Assembly: GCF_030052815.1 (NCBI RefSeq)
Contig: NC_079498.1
Coordinates: forward strand, 80,462,992-80,526,991
Origin: Hevea brasiliensis
Lineage: Eukaryota > Streptophyta > Magnoliopsida > Malpighiales > Euphorbiaceae
DNA length: 64,000 bases
Reading direction: 5' to 3'
The notes under the pieces are model-generated. The model saw only the letters and a list, made by a program, of their open reading frames with translations. It made no database searches and was not told the origin of the DNA. The translations under genes and the position numbers were made by a program. Position 1 is the first letter of the stretch, and every line of letters begins with the position of its first letter. This document shows positions 9,554 through 21,314 of the stretch, piece after piece.

Positions 9554-12479
9554 TGTAACACCCCCATTTGCATAGCCTGGTATATTTCACTGTTCCGGTG
9601 ACCGGTGTCGGTCCGGACAATTATTGGGATTAGGGTTAGGAGGCTAGGGTTTGTGAACCAAATTTTGGAGAAATGCATAAATGATATCTTTGACCAATTG
9701 TGGACTGAAAAATGGTCAATAATGACCAAAGGAAATGTATGGGAATTGTTAGAATGGAAGACAAATTCGTAGGTCAATTGGTCATGCTGCTGGCAACATG
9801 ACCAAACCTACTTTGAAGGATCAAAATGGAAATTTTACAAGTCCAATTGATATGCCACCAATTGGAGATGAAAATAGACATAAAATAGCACAATTTTCAT
9901 CAAGGAACCATGCCCAAAAACTGACCAAAACTTAGTGAAACAATTGATCAAAGTGAAATGAGAGCAGGCTGCCACTGCACCAAACTGACCAAATGAACAG
10001 TAACTGTTCATTTGGTCATAATTCGATCTAGACAAGTCAAATTGACCTGAAATGTCACCAGAAATTAGATAGGACATAGATCTAAAACTTTCATGAAGAA
10101 CACCACCCCAAATTATGCCATTAACCCATTCAAATTATTGAGCAAAATTGAGTTACTGTACCTGCGATTCTGCAGAATTCCATTTGAGCAGTAATGTTTG
10201 AAGGGCTATAACTCTCTCTAGAAAACTCGGATTTAGGCAATTCTTGAACCGATGGAAACCTAAGACATAGTAGAACATTTCATATGAAGAAAGTTAGACC
10301 AAATTATGAACTTAACTTGATCAAATTACTGAACAAAATTGGATCAAAAATCTGCCAGAACCAGAATACTAGTATAAACAGTGCACGTGAACAGTAATTG
10401 TATTTTGGCCATAACTTGAGCTACAAAACTCTGATTGAGGTGATCCAAAAATGAGAATATACTTAAGACAATAAGGAACATTTTCTATGAAGGAAGTTTT
10501 GTTAAATTCCAACAGTAGATCGACCAATGGAACAGTGCAACTAGGAGCACCAAAACCGAAAATTTGACAATTTGGCCAAAATGACTTAAGCTTTGAGAAA
10601 GTGACCAAAACCAACAAGTTTAATGACCAAAATGTGGTATGTGGGTAAAGTTGGAGTTCCCATACCTATTAAGCCTTAAAAAGTCAACAATTTGACTTGA
10701 ATAGTGTAGTGAATAGTAACCCGAAACACAAAATTTCGAGAACGTCGAATTTAACACGTTAGAGCTAGGTAAATGTGAAACTAAATTTATTTTGGATTTA
10801 TGTTAAGTCTAGTACTGAAACATTGTAAAATTGTGTGTTTTAGTTGAAAAGAATACTGGGAAAAAACCCGAGGAACCGAGTCAAGGCCAAGAGGCGACTC
10901 GTTTGAGGTTTGTGCACAACTAACTCTTTTGTTATTTTTCAATTCCAAATTGATTTGAAATAAATTTATTGTATGATTTATGATTTTTTTTGTGTTCAGA
11001 ATTTTAACTTATTGAATGAAATTGTATAATTTGAATATAAATTTTCTTATGCATTTAAGGATTTATTGCATTATTTTGAGGATTGTAAATTTTAAGTTTG
11101 ATGTGTTGCCAACCTTGAGCATGAATTTATGATGATTAAATATGTTGATTTGTAAATGCTTTGTAAATAGAAATTGTTTTGAATATGATTTGAAACCACA
11201 GTTGAAATGACAAAATATGTTGTGAATTCTCATTAGCTTGTCTAGTGAGATAACTCCTCCACTTGATGGGGCGAGTTTCTTCCTCTCTGGCTTGCCAGTT
11301 GGGGAATGATGTGAATGAGTACTCATATATACTAGCTAGTCTTTGTTTCTCCCTTTTAGCCTCGGTTATTGGGAGAATGTGAAATGTCGTGGTGTACAAC
11401 ACGGCATCTATTCGAATTTTGGGTCATGGGTTCGACTGTGTGTATTGTTGGCAACGCCCTTTAAATTATGCATGATTTGATAAATTGTGATTGAAATAAA
11501 TAATTTATCAGTGATTCAAAAATTTTTGTATTGTTTCGAAATTTAAAAGAAATGCAAATAAATAGTTACTATTTGATCAAAATGTTATTCGAATGAATAA
11601 TTTGCATGAATGAAAATGTTGATTTCTGAAGGTCATGGATTTTGAAGAATTTAGAAATTTTAAAATTCTATTTGTTATGAATTTTCAAGCATAAATTGTA
11701 TTAAGTTTTAAATTATTAGTTTGTGCACCACTGAGTTCACCACTCAGCGATAGCTTTGCATGCTGTCGCAGATATAGAGACTAGAGGAGCAGCAGACTGA
11801 GCTGCTGAGGTGTGAAGAGCTACCTGCTAGAAGTTATCGGGTATAATTTATACCCTGACTGTAAATATTCATTTTGATATATGTATTGCACGTAATTGTA
11901 TGGACTTGTAAAATAGGTCTTGAGCAGTTTGTACAAAGTTTGTATAAAGTTGTAATAAATTTAGTTTGGATTTTCTTAATGAAAATTTCTAGTATTATGA
12001 ATATAAATTGTTTTGTCTCTAGTGAAAAACGAGTGGAACTATTTTATTTAATTTGAATGAAATGTATTGCTAGTATTTTGAGGATTATTGAATTTTGAAC
12101 TTGAGAAATTGATTAAAATCATTGTGGAGTTGTTGAAATGGATTGAGTTTGATTGTGAAATTGAAGTAGTTGTTGAGAAAAATTTTTAGAAGTGCTTTTT
12201 ACAGGTATTTGAAGAACTGGTTTATCAAAATACAGATGAACTCACAAAATTTTTATAAAATTTATGAAAACTAAAATGGACCAAAAATATTAACTAGTTT
12301 TAATTTTAACTAAATGTTTTAAATACCTATTAGAAAATGCTCACCACTTGTCAAAAGTAAGAAAATTGTTTTAAAATCCCTTGTAGGTTACTTAATGAGT
12401 TATCGGTAGGTGAAGTTCGGTAGTTCATTAGGTATTCTACGGGATCATGTTATGCCTTACAGAGGGGTAAGGTGTGACA
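9554..12479 (+). repeat. Element B 5' LTR (2926 bp)
   Basis: It starts TGTAACACCCCCATTTGC and ends GGTAAGGTGTGACA, directly before the primer site. It contains four copies of the degenerate module ending in a TTTCATGAAG-like phrase (near 9896, 10087, 10277 and 10479) and the conserved paired stem-loops at 11731-11769. Its 3' end resembles A, G and H, but its first 60 bp differ from them. Confidence 0.93.
11731..11769 (+). other. Conserved double stem-loop, B 5' LTR
   Basis: Stem 1 is CTGAG/CTCAG (11731-11747). Stem 2 is GCGATAGC/GCTGTCGC (11747-11769), eight pairs with one G-U wobble. It lies directly after GTGCACCA. The same structure recurs in the other LTRs. Confidence 0.7.
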
Positions 12480-12487
12480 TGTTTTAG

Positions 12488-12499
12488 TGGTATCAGAGC
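12488..12499 (+). other. Element B primer-binding site (Met-tRNA)
   Basis: TGGTATCAGAGC lies 8 nt after the LTR end and is complementary to the 3' end of initiator Met-tRNA, the usual first-strand primer for Tekay-type and many copia elements. Confidence 0.9.
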
Positions 12500-12665
12500 A
12501 AGTTTTTGAAGTATGTTTTAAATTGTGAATTTGTGTCTTTCCTTGTTAAGTACAACTGCTCAATGTCCATAATTGTTACATACTGTGCATTACATCATGA
12601 ATATGAACTAACGGGGAGAAATCTCCTTGTGTTGGGTGTACAAAAAAAAAATCTTGTGAATAGAT

Positions 12666-13489
12666 ATGGACAAGAGTAATAAAATGGTAGAGCAATCTGA
12701 TATAGCTAACGTACAAAGAGAAGCCCCAGTTTCACAGAGCGTTGAAGGTCCAACTGTACCAGTCCCTCCTATACAAATTACTGCACAAACGGCCCAGCAG
12801 ATGGCCATATTTTTTCAAAGAAATGGTCGATAATCACACCAGTGCCCAAGTACAAACCCAACCCCCTCAAAAGCAGAATGAAAAAGAGAAAAGTAGGAAA
12901 CCCATCGGTCAAAGTTCGAGTAGTAATTTGGGAAAGAGAAAAGATTTTGAGGGACCCCGAGCTCCTAAGTATGATAGAGGTGGATCTTTAGGGCGGAAGC
13001 AATCAAGAACCATTCGTCAAAGAACCAGAAGTTCCTACCCCACCCGTTTTTGTGATGTTTGTGGGAAATTACACGGAGGTATATGCCATAGAGTCACTGG
13101 AGCCTGCTTCAATTATGGTGGAATTGGACATTTCGCCCGAAATTGTACTAGCGCACGTCGAGTTATGCCACATACTACACCAAAGGAATCAGTCCAAGGT
13201 TCTGATTTTAGAGGCTCGTTAATAGTCAGTAGGGGCAGAGGCAGAAGTAGAGACAACACTTCGGGTATTCCTCGCACAATGGACCAACCCGAGCAGAGGA
13301 ATACACTAGAAAAAGGGAACGCCATGCATCGAGGGGAAGAAGCAGAGACTTCAGATGTAGTTGCCGGTATGTCTTTAACTTGTGAAAGGAATAATTATGT
13401 ACTATTTGATTCCGGCTCTACTTGTTTATATGCTAATGCTAAAATTATATGTTCAACTGCTATTCCCTTGCATGGAGATAAATTTTAAT
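12666..13489 (+). pseudogene. Element B gag (deleted) and protease remnant
   Basis: The ATG at 12666 opens a frame (MDKSNKMVEQSDIANVQ.., AQTAQQMAIFFQRNG) that ends at a stop near 12832. In another frame the basic tail resumes (MVDNHTSAQ, SSSSNLGKRKDFEG) up to the CCHC knuckle CFNYGGIGHFARNC, whose second Cys is now Tyr. The whole capsid-like middle (about 200 residues in H) is missing, so this is a deletion as well as a frame change. The protease start follows with VLFDSGSTCLYA, keeping the DSG active-site triplet, and the frame stops at about 13488. Gag would have formed the particle; this copy cannot. Confidence 0.85.
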
Positions 13490-15190
13490 GTGTTAGTAAT
13501 TAGTCTTTTAGGATAAGAATTGCGATAATAAGCATGATTGGAATTAATTTTGGAAAAGTTTCTAGTGAGAGACATCTCCTAGACTATGATAAATTATAAA
13601 GTTAATTAGTAAGCCTAATAGGTAAGGCAAGAGGACCTAAAAGTAAGTTGTAGTAAAATATCTGCCCTAGATGGAAGTAAAGGTATTACTGTTGATAGAT
13701 GTCAGTAAGTACCATAATCAAAATAAATTTAAGATATTAGTGGATTTGAAAGAAATAAGACATAGGGAAGTTTGCTCTATTGGGATGTATTGTAGTAACT
13801 ATGCAATATACTTGATGTTTGTATTGTAAGCTGCAGATTACAGTATTGACTTGAGATTTATTGTGTAGAACTACGTACTACTTAATAGTACATAAGGATA
13901 AGACTAGTTATAAATGATTTTCGCTCTGGAATAAATATACCAGAATAGAGTTTTATTACTAGAACTGAGTTTGAGAATCCTAATTCAGGATTTAAAACTC
14001 TATGATTAGAATATCAAAATATCATGGTTGCAAGGTAGTGAGAGTTAAAGACTCCGTTACCCTAGCATGAATTACAGTACATCAGGAATTGTTATGGGAC
14101 TGGAGATTTTAGCATGGTAAAAATTTAAAAATACACCTATAGGGCTAAGTCATCCAGTCTCCGATATGGGGTTTATAGTTGTTCTGGTATTGCAATGGAT
14201 CTTTTGCTCAAAGTTTAGTAAGGAACAGTATTCTATTTGTGTAACGGTAAGACACAAAATATAATTTTGTTTTCCCTAGAAGAGACAGGATGCTATGGAT
14301 GACAATTATAACTTATAAAACAGTTAAGAAATGATATTCTACTGATAACAGTAATTCAATAGGAACTAGTTGGCCAGGTATTCTTTAGGAAGAGCACAAT
14401 TTTATTGTGCGGATCATAAGGATTAGATTAGAATTCAAGTGGGACTTTTGAATAGCATGGGAAATGGGAGAGTCCGGTAGACTCCCTTCTTAAGATTAAA
14501 GAATTGTTTATGGTTAAAAAAAAAAAGGGGGTAATGATCACAAATCAGCGGAAATTAAGCTATAGAATATTGATAGATAAAAGAGTTGTGGAAGTAAAAA
14601 TTAGAATGGTTAGTGCGAATGTAATAAAGAAACATTATGAATATTAGTTAAAGTGTTGACTAGAATGGTCAGAGGACCAAATCAAAGTAATATTGAAGTA
14701 TAGTGGATTTATTAGGGACGATAAGATGTACTAAATTACGACTCGACAACCAAGTTAAGGAAGAAGATAAGATTGAGGAATAAAATAATTAAAGTTAAGT
14801 TGTGAAATGAAAAGAAACAAATAGAACAGTAAAAAAATGAGAAAAACACTAGACGAGGAATTGCCACCAGGGAAAACAACCTACTTAAGATGCGTAACGA
14901 TATCCCAAACTATTTTATTAAGAAGGAAATAAATTAAACAAAAGCAAACCAGATAGTGCAAAATGGCACATAGGCCTTGGTCATAAATGGAGATGGTAAG
15001 ATAATGGTTATGGACCTAAGGCTAAGAAAGAGATAAATAGTTCAAATATGACCAACAGGGTCATTTAAAAAAAAAAGACAAAAAAAATACTACAAGGGAA
15101 AATAATTGCTAAAACAACAGCAAGAAAAGACTAAAATATTTTAAACTAAACGGAAGGTTGCATCAAATGATCAAGAGATTTGATAAGAAA
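13490..15190 (+). pseudogene. Element B decayed pol, no domain recognised
   Basis: This 1.7-kb stretch sits where RT, RNase H and the integrase core should be. I find no FIDD, TDHKSL or HPGG-like motif. It is AT-rich with stops in all frames. A run of 11 A followed by GGGGG lies near 14517-14533. Position implies rotted or replaced pol. Confidence 0.6.
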
Positions 15191-15490
15191 ATAGTATAAC
15201 TAAGTTCTCACCCATAGGATCATACGAGGTCCTAGAAAGAGTGAATCCACTAGCACACAGATTTGCTTACCTCTAAAATTGAAATGAAATTGAATCTAAC
15301 TTATGACAGAAGCTCATAAGAAACTTGGTACACGAGGTAAGCAATTGATGAGTAAATAGTGTTGGTTAAAGTGCTACAGACCATTATTCCGATTATGAAG
15401 CTACGCAGAAATATGAGAAAAACACGAGAAAACAATATGTATGACTATTTGAGGACAGATAGTGAACAGAATTTCGAGGACGAAATTATT
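15191..15490 (+). pseudogene. Element B integrase tail and chromodomain remnant
   Basis: A short readable stretch near 15207-15265 gives PIGSYEVLERVNPLAHRFAY, close to the GPYEVLERVGPLAYRLA motif of the H integrase C-terminus. Further on, a weak chromodomain trace (EATQKYEKNTRKQYV) aligns with EATWEREEDMRR of H. Several stops interrupt it. This identifies B as a relative of the chromodomain Gypsy elements in the window. Confidence 0.7.
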
Positions 15491-15506
15491 TTAAGTAGGG
15501 GAGAAT
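15491..15506 (+). other. Element B polypurine tract
   Basis: TTAAGTAGGGGAGAAT lies directly before the 3' LTR. The equivalent tracts in G and H are TTAAGG..GAGAAT forms on the minus strand. The preceding TTTCGAGGACGAAATT is also shared. Confidence 0.88.
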
Positions 15507-18421
15507 TGTAACACCCCCATTGGCATAGCCTGGTATATTTCACTGTTCCGGTGACCGGTGTCGGTCTGGACAATTATTGGGATTAGGGTTAGGAGGCTAG
15601 GGTTTGTGAACCAAATTTTGGAGAAATGCATAAATGATATCTTTGACCAATTGTGGACTGAAAAATGGTCAATAATGACCAAAGGAAATGTATGGGAATT
15701 GTTAGAATGGAAGACAAATTCGTAGGTCAATTGCAGCATGACCAAACCTACTTTGAAGGATCAAAACGGAAATTTTACAAGTCCAATTGATATGCCACTA
15801 ATTGGAGATGAAAATAGACATAAAATAGCACAATTTTCATCAAGGAACTACGCCCAAAAACTGACCAAAACTTAGTGAAACAATTGACCAAAGTGAAATG
15901 AGAGCAGGCTGCCACTGCACCAAACTGACCAAATGAACAGTAACTGTTCATTTGGTCATAATTCGAGTTAGACAGGTCAAATTGACCTGAAATTTTACCA
16001 GCAATTAGATAGGACATAGATCTAAAACTTTCATGAAGAACACCACCCCAAATTATGCCATTAACCCATTCAAATCATTGAGCAAAGTTGAGTTACTGTA
16101 CCTGCGATTCTGCAGAATTCCATTTGAGCAGTAATGTTTGAAGGGCTATAACTCTCTCTAGAAAACTTGGATTTAGGCGATTCTTAAACCGATGGAAACC
16201 TAAGACAAAGTAGAACATTTCATATGAAGAAAGTTAGACCAAATTATGAACTTAACTTGATCAAATTACTGAACAAAGTTGGATCAAAAATCTGCCAGAA
16301 CCAGAATACCAGTATAAACAGTGCACGTGAACAGTAATTGTATTTTGGCCATAACTTGAGCTACAAAATTCCGATTGAGATGATCGAAAAATGAGAATAC
16401 ACTTAAGACAATAAGGAACATTTTCTATGAAGGAAGTTTTGTCAAATTCCAACAGTAGATCGACCAATGGAACAGTACAACTAGGAGCACCAAAACCGAA
16501 AATTTGACAATTTGGCCAAAATGACTTAAGCTTTGAGAAAGTGACCAAAACCAACAAGTTTAATGATCAAAATGTGGTATGTGGGTAAAGTTGGAGTTCC
16601 CATACCTATTAAGCCTTAAAAAGTCAACAATTTGACTTGAATAGTGTAGTGAATAGTAACCCGAAACACAAAATTTCGAGAACGTCGAATTTAACACGTT
16701 AGAGCTAGGTAAATGTGAAACTAAATTTATTTTGGATTTATGTTAAGTTCTAGTACTGAAACATTGTAAAATTGTGTGTTTCAGTTGAAAAGAATACCGG
16801 GAAAAAACCCGAGGAACCGAGTCAAGGCCAAGAGGCGACTCGTTTGAGGTTTTTGCACAACTAACTCTTTTGTTATTTTTCAATTCCAAATTGATTTAAA
16901 ATAAATTTATTGTATGATTTATGATTTTTGTTGTGTTCAGAATTTTAACTTATTGAATGAAATTGTATAATTTGAATATAAATTTTCTTATGCATTTAAG
17001 GATTTATTGCATTATTTTGAGGATTGTAAATTTTAAGTTTGATGTGTTGCCAACCTTGAGCATGAATTTATGATGATTAAATATGTTGATTTGTAAATGC
17101 TTTGTAAATAGAAATTGTTTTGAATATGATTTGAAACCACAGTTGACATGACAAAATATGTTGTGAATTCTCATTAGCTTGTCTAGTGAGATAACTCCTC
17201 CACTTGATGGGGCGAGTTTCTTCCTCTCCAGCTTGCCATTGGGGAATGATGTGAATGAGTACTCATATATACTAGCTAGTCTTTGTTTCTCCCTTTTAGC
17301 CTCGGTTATTGGGAGAATGTGAAATGTCGTGGTGTACAACACGGCATCTATTCGAATTTTGGGTCATGGGTTCTACTGTGTATTGTTGGCAACGCCCTTT
17401 AAATTATGCATGATTTGATAAATTGTGATTGAAATAAATAATTTGTCAGTGATTCAAAAATTTTTGTATTGTTTCGGAATTTAAAAGAAATGCAAATAAA
17501 TAGTTACTATTTGATCAAAATGTTATTCGAATGAATAAGTTGCATGAATGAAAATGTTGATTTCTGAAGGTCATGGATTTTGAAGAATTTAGAAATTTTA
17601 AAATTCTATTTGTTATGAATTTTCAAGCATAAATTGTATTAAGTTTTAAATTATTAGTTTGTGCACCACTGAGTTCACCACTCAGCGATAGCTTTGCATG
17701 CTGTCGCAGATATAGAGACTAGATGAGCAGCAGACTGAGCTGCTGAGGTGTGAAGAGCTACCTGCTAGAAGTTATCGGGTATAATTTATACCCTGACTGT
17801 AAATATTCATTTTGATATATGTATTGCACGTAATTGTATGGACTTGTAAAATAGGTCTTGAGCAGTTTGTACAAAGTTTGTATAAAATTGTAATAAATTT
17901 AGTTTGGATTTTCTTAATGAAAATTTCTAGTATTATGAATATAAATTGTTTTGTCTCTAGTGAAAAACGAGTGGAACTATTTTATTTAATTTGAATGAAA
18001 TGTATTGCTAGTATTTTGAGGATTATTGAATTTTGAACTTGAGAAATTGATTAAAATCATTGTGGAGTTGTTGAAATGGATTGAGTTTGATTGTGAAATT
18101 GAAGTAGTTGTTGAGAGAAATTTTTAGAAGTGCTTTTTACAGGTATTTGAACAACTGGTTTCTCAAAATACAGACAGAACTCTGTTAAAATTTTTATAAA
18201 ATTTGCGGAAAACTAAAATGGACCAAAAATATTAACTAGTTTTAATTTTAACTAAATGTTTTAAATACCTATTAGAAAATGCTCACCACTTGTCAAAAGT
18301 AAGAAAATTGTTTTAAAATCCCTTGTAGGGTACTTAATGAGTTATCGGTAGGTGAAGTTCGGTAGTTCATTAGGTATTCTACGGGATCATATTATGCCTT
18401 ACAGAGGGGTAAGGTGTGACA
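15507..18421 (+). repeat. Element B 3' LTR (2915 bp)
   Basis: It is nearly the same as 9554-12479 along its whole length, with small differences such as loss of a few bases near 15734 and an altered segment near 18180. It ends GGTAAGGTGTGACA, then TGATT. Confidence 0.93.
17669..17707 (+). other. Conserved double stem-loop, B 3' LTR
   Basis: Same stems as in the 5' LTR: CTGAG/CTCAG, then GCGATAGC/GCTGTCGC. Confidence 0.7.
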
Positions 18422-18730
18422 TGATTTATGCGCACTAAAAGGATTGTGATATTATTTTATGTCTCACTATAGATGCTTGACTAGGTTATTACCCGTCTCT
18501 CTCATTTGTTGAGAAGACAATGGAGTTAGTTGTGTTTTGATTACCATGGTACGTGCACAGGCTTAGATTCTCCTCTTATTAGAGGTTAGATCTAAGTTTT
18601 TTTTATGTTATGGCCCTTTCGGAAGTTTTGTTATTGTGGTGTATACTGTGCACGATGATTCGACCTCCCCGACCATAGGGTGTTAGAATCACCCCGAAGA
18701 TGGCCCTTTCAGATTAGTCTTGCATAGTTA

Positions 18731-18795
18731 GTGAGATAAAGAATGGTTTTTGAGATAAAGAATGGCTTTTGAGATAAAGAATGGTTTTGAATAGT
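18731..18795 (+). repeat. Short tandem repeat, about 20 bp x 3
   Basis: GAGATAAAGAATGGTTTT-like units occur three times in a row inside the A LTR. Confidence 0.85.
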
Positions 18796-19036
18796 AAAGA
18801 ATTGTGATTTCAATTATGATTTATGTATAATTGATTTTGTTGGAATTACCTAAAATGTTTGGTTGTGATTTGATAAATTGAATTTCACGATCAAAGTCAT
18901 TTCATACAAATGATTTATGTTATTGGCAATGAATAATTTGATTTTTGGAATTTGATGAGTATCCTGATTTCCAAATTATTTGCTATACTTTTGCTAAGGT
19001 ATATTGAACTGTGTTTTAAGTTATAGTTGTGCAACA

Positions 19037-19075
19037 CTAAGTTCACCACTCAGCGATAGCTTTATATGCTATCGC
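19037..19075 (+). other. Conserved double stem-loop, element A
   Basis: Stem 1 is CTAAG/CTCAG with one mismatch. Stem 2 is a perfect 8-bp GCGATAGC/GCTATCGC around the loop TTTATAT (19053-19075). Confidence 0.7.
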
Positions 19076-19678
19076 AAGTGAAAAGAGCATAGAGCAATTG
19101 AGTAAGCTTCTTTGAAGAGACATTCAGATCAGCTCCAGGTATACCCATGTACACAGGTTTTGATGTATGCATGTAATAATATGTATGTAAATTATTTGAG
19201 CAGTTGTATAAAAACTCTTGTAAAATATTTTGGTATGTAATTAAATGTAAATTATTGTAAATGAAAATTTGAGATTTCATTTACACGAATAGTTTTGTAA
19301 TATTAATGTTGAGTCTTATAATCAATGAAATGTTCTTTATGATGAGATTGGTTTGAAAGTGAATTGATTTGATTATTGAGATTTGAATTGTGAGTTGAAA
19401 TGAAGTTATTGGAGTTTTATTTGAGAAAACATGTTGGGAGTATTTTTCCTTTTCAGGTTTGAAGAACTGTTTTCTCAAAACACAGCCAGCACTTTGCCGA
19501 ACTTTTGAAAAAAATTTTATAACACCAGATTTTAATCGATGATTTAAATTTCATGAAAATTGTTTTAAAATCCCTTGTAGTATATCTAATGGGTTATCGG
19601 TAGACGAAGTACGATAATTCATTAGGTGTACTACAGGATCATGTTACATCTTACGGGGGAGTAGGGTGTGACAAAGAC

Positions 19679-19783
19679 AAGTTTTAAATTTCTTAGCCAA
19701 TCAGAAAGATTAGGTCCCGTCAACCTATTGTGATCAAGTATGCTCACAAGGATATTAGATGATGGTGGTTGTTGTGTGCTCAT
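19679..19783 (-). pseudogene. Copia-1 gag, N-terminal part
   Basis: Minus-strand ATG at 19783 opens MSTQQPPSSNILVSILDHN, then GPNLSDWLRNLK, and is cut by the AAGAC target site of element A. The rest of gag continues at 7001. The same start in Copia-2 is at 61621, which supports the choice. Confidence 0.85.
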
Positions 19784-21299
19784 TATTATCAGAAAATTAA
19801 CTGCAGAAAATAACTAGATTAATTAGTAAATGTATCAAGCAATTTAACCAAAATGATTATGGTCTTTTAATCAAATTGGTCCTCCCACTAACTTGGCGAA
19901 TCTTGCACTTCCAAAGTAGGAAACAGAAATCCTAGTTGGATGGATTTCTAGTGGGTGATTGAATTCTTATAGTCTTATTGATCATCCTTAGGCACATCCA
20001 TTATTGGAATTACAATAAACTATAAGTGAGCAACTCCTTGCCCATCACATCTCATGTGAGGTTCAATCATTTATCTAGCCCCTAATGCTCAAAATCTCAG
20101 GCACATCCATTATTGATTTATCTTGCATTAGTTAAGTTGATCCCATTGAGCCAGTAAACATGCAAATAATTTTAATATCCCCAGGCACATCCATTATTGG
20201 CCATCAACTATTTACATATTTACAACATCTCACAATTAACAATTATTCTTAAGAAAATCTTTTGAATTAAATGCATCACATGCAAGTATTTAAAATTTCT
20301 TAAAATAATTGCCTCAATGGAGGGCCATGATATAATTACTTTAATTATACCATTTCCAACTTAATCATTTGTTTGGAAGATTTAGTGGTCGGCTTAATTA
20401 CTATTATGGTCCCACTTTACACATTATCCAATTGGCATGCATATATCATATACTTGCATACATTCCCATATATCTCATGCATACATGGATAAACAAATAA
20501 TATGGTATGATCATGGACTTTCTAAGGGATTCAATTCTGAGCCACCAAGAATTGAATCAGGGCATTCCTAGGTGTATTTCATTTATTCATTTACAATAGT
20601 TGCTGAAGGAGTACATAATCAACACTTGATCTTGATTTCCTTCCACTGGTCCCACTAATGCTTTTGACCTCCTTGATCTTCTTGCAATCCAATTACATTG
20701 TAATCCTTGGCATATCAAGGCAAATTTACAAGAATATGGACTTTAAAGTCCTCAAATAAATGAAATTACAACCCAAATTATTACACCATTTATAATACAT
20801 GCCACTAAAATAAAATTAATTATTTTACAACCCAAAGAAAAATAAAAGAAATAAATCCATTCACATTGGTCTTTTATTGTCCATGATCATCCATCTTGCA
20901 CATTAAAATTTAACAATTAAATAAAATATACATACTAAAAAATTAAATTGAATATCACATATTCAACCAAAAAATTCAGATTTGAATCTCATTTAAATAA
21001 GTTTAAATTTAAAAACCCTTTCCAAATTTAATACCTTGAAAACATTTTTTAAAAATTAATTGTGTGATTAAAATTCCTAATTAAATAATTTAATTAGGTA
21101 TGGGCCTAATTATGGGCCTTAAAATATACAACAATTGCAAAAAGGGCCCATAAACCATGCGCATACATCAAACACACCCTTAGGGTGTGATTCACTTTCA
21201 TGCCGCCACCAAGGTGAGATCCAAACAGCTTGAGATCAATCCAAATTTGATCCAATCACACAATTAAACCTCATATTCAATCCTAATGGCAAATATAGT
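19784..21299 (-). other. Copia-1 leader between primer site and gag
   Basis: This is about 1.5 kb of non-coding internal sequence. It carries three copies of a motif reading ATAATGGATGTGCCTG on the minus strand (19989-20007, 20098-20115, 20181-20200) and one or two units of the 35-bp repeat that is expanded in Copia-2. Most of it aligns with the Copia-2 leader at 60111-61620. Confidence 0.8.
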
Positions 21300-21314
21300 G
21301 GCTCTGATACTAAT
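21300..21314 (-). other. Copia-1 primer-binding site (Met-tRNA, one mismatch)
   Basis: The minus strand reads ATTAGTATCAGAGCC next to the 5' LTR end. Copia-2 has ATTGGTATCAGAGCC at the same place, so one G-to-A change has occurred here. Confidence 0.85.

Larger units (their letters stand above)
9554..18421 (+). mobile_element. Element B: complete but internally deleted Gypsy element
   Basis: B has two long LTRs (9554-12479 and 15507-18421), a Met-tRNA primer site, a shortened gag, a protease remnant, unrecognisable pol sequence, integrase-tail remnants and a polypurine tract. It is flanked by exact duplications TGATT (9549-9553 and 18422-18426). The LTRs look about 97-98% alike by eye, whereas the coding region is far more decayed than that would suggest if it had been intact at insertion. 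B was therefore probably already non-autonomous and moved with proteins from a relative. The internal region is about 3.0 kb, against about 4.85 kb in H. Confidence 0.9.
7007..19673 (+). mobile_element. Element A: Tekay-type solo LTR, split by element B
   Basis: A starts TGTAACACCCCTATGTTCGG at 7007 and ends GGGTGTGACA at 19673. It is flanked by exact duplications AAGAC (7002-7006 and 19674-19678). With B and its duplication removed it is about 3.8 kb and reads as one LTR with no internal region. Its start is nearly the same as the LTRs of G and H on the opposite strand. The simplest reading is LTR-LTR recombination of a full element after insertion into Copia-1 gag, followed by insertion of B. 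Confidence 0.88.
18427..19673 (+). repeat. Element A LTR, 3' part
   Basis: This is a continuation of A after B. It contains a 20-bp tandem repeat (18731-18795), the conserved stem-loops at 19037-19075, and the LTR end CGGTAGACGAAGTACG..GGGTGTGACA. The central part (18450-18720) differs from the matching region of H, where a GACAAGCTAGCGAGG-type segment occupies the position. Confidence 0.85.

Noticed and set aside
12742..13488. A 248-residue open frame read as a host CCHC zinc-finger gene
   Set aside because: It is the B gag tail plus protease start; it lies between primer site and polypurine tract and aligns with H gag.
14515..14533. Oligo-A plus GGGGG as a second polypurine tract in B
   Set aside because: No LTR start follows it; central polypurine use cannot be supported from sequence alone.
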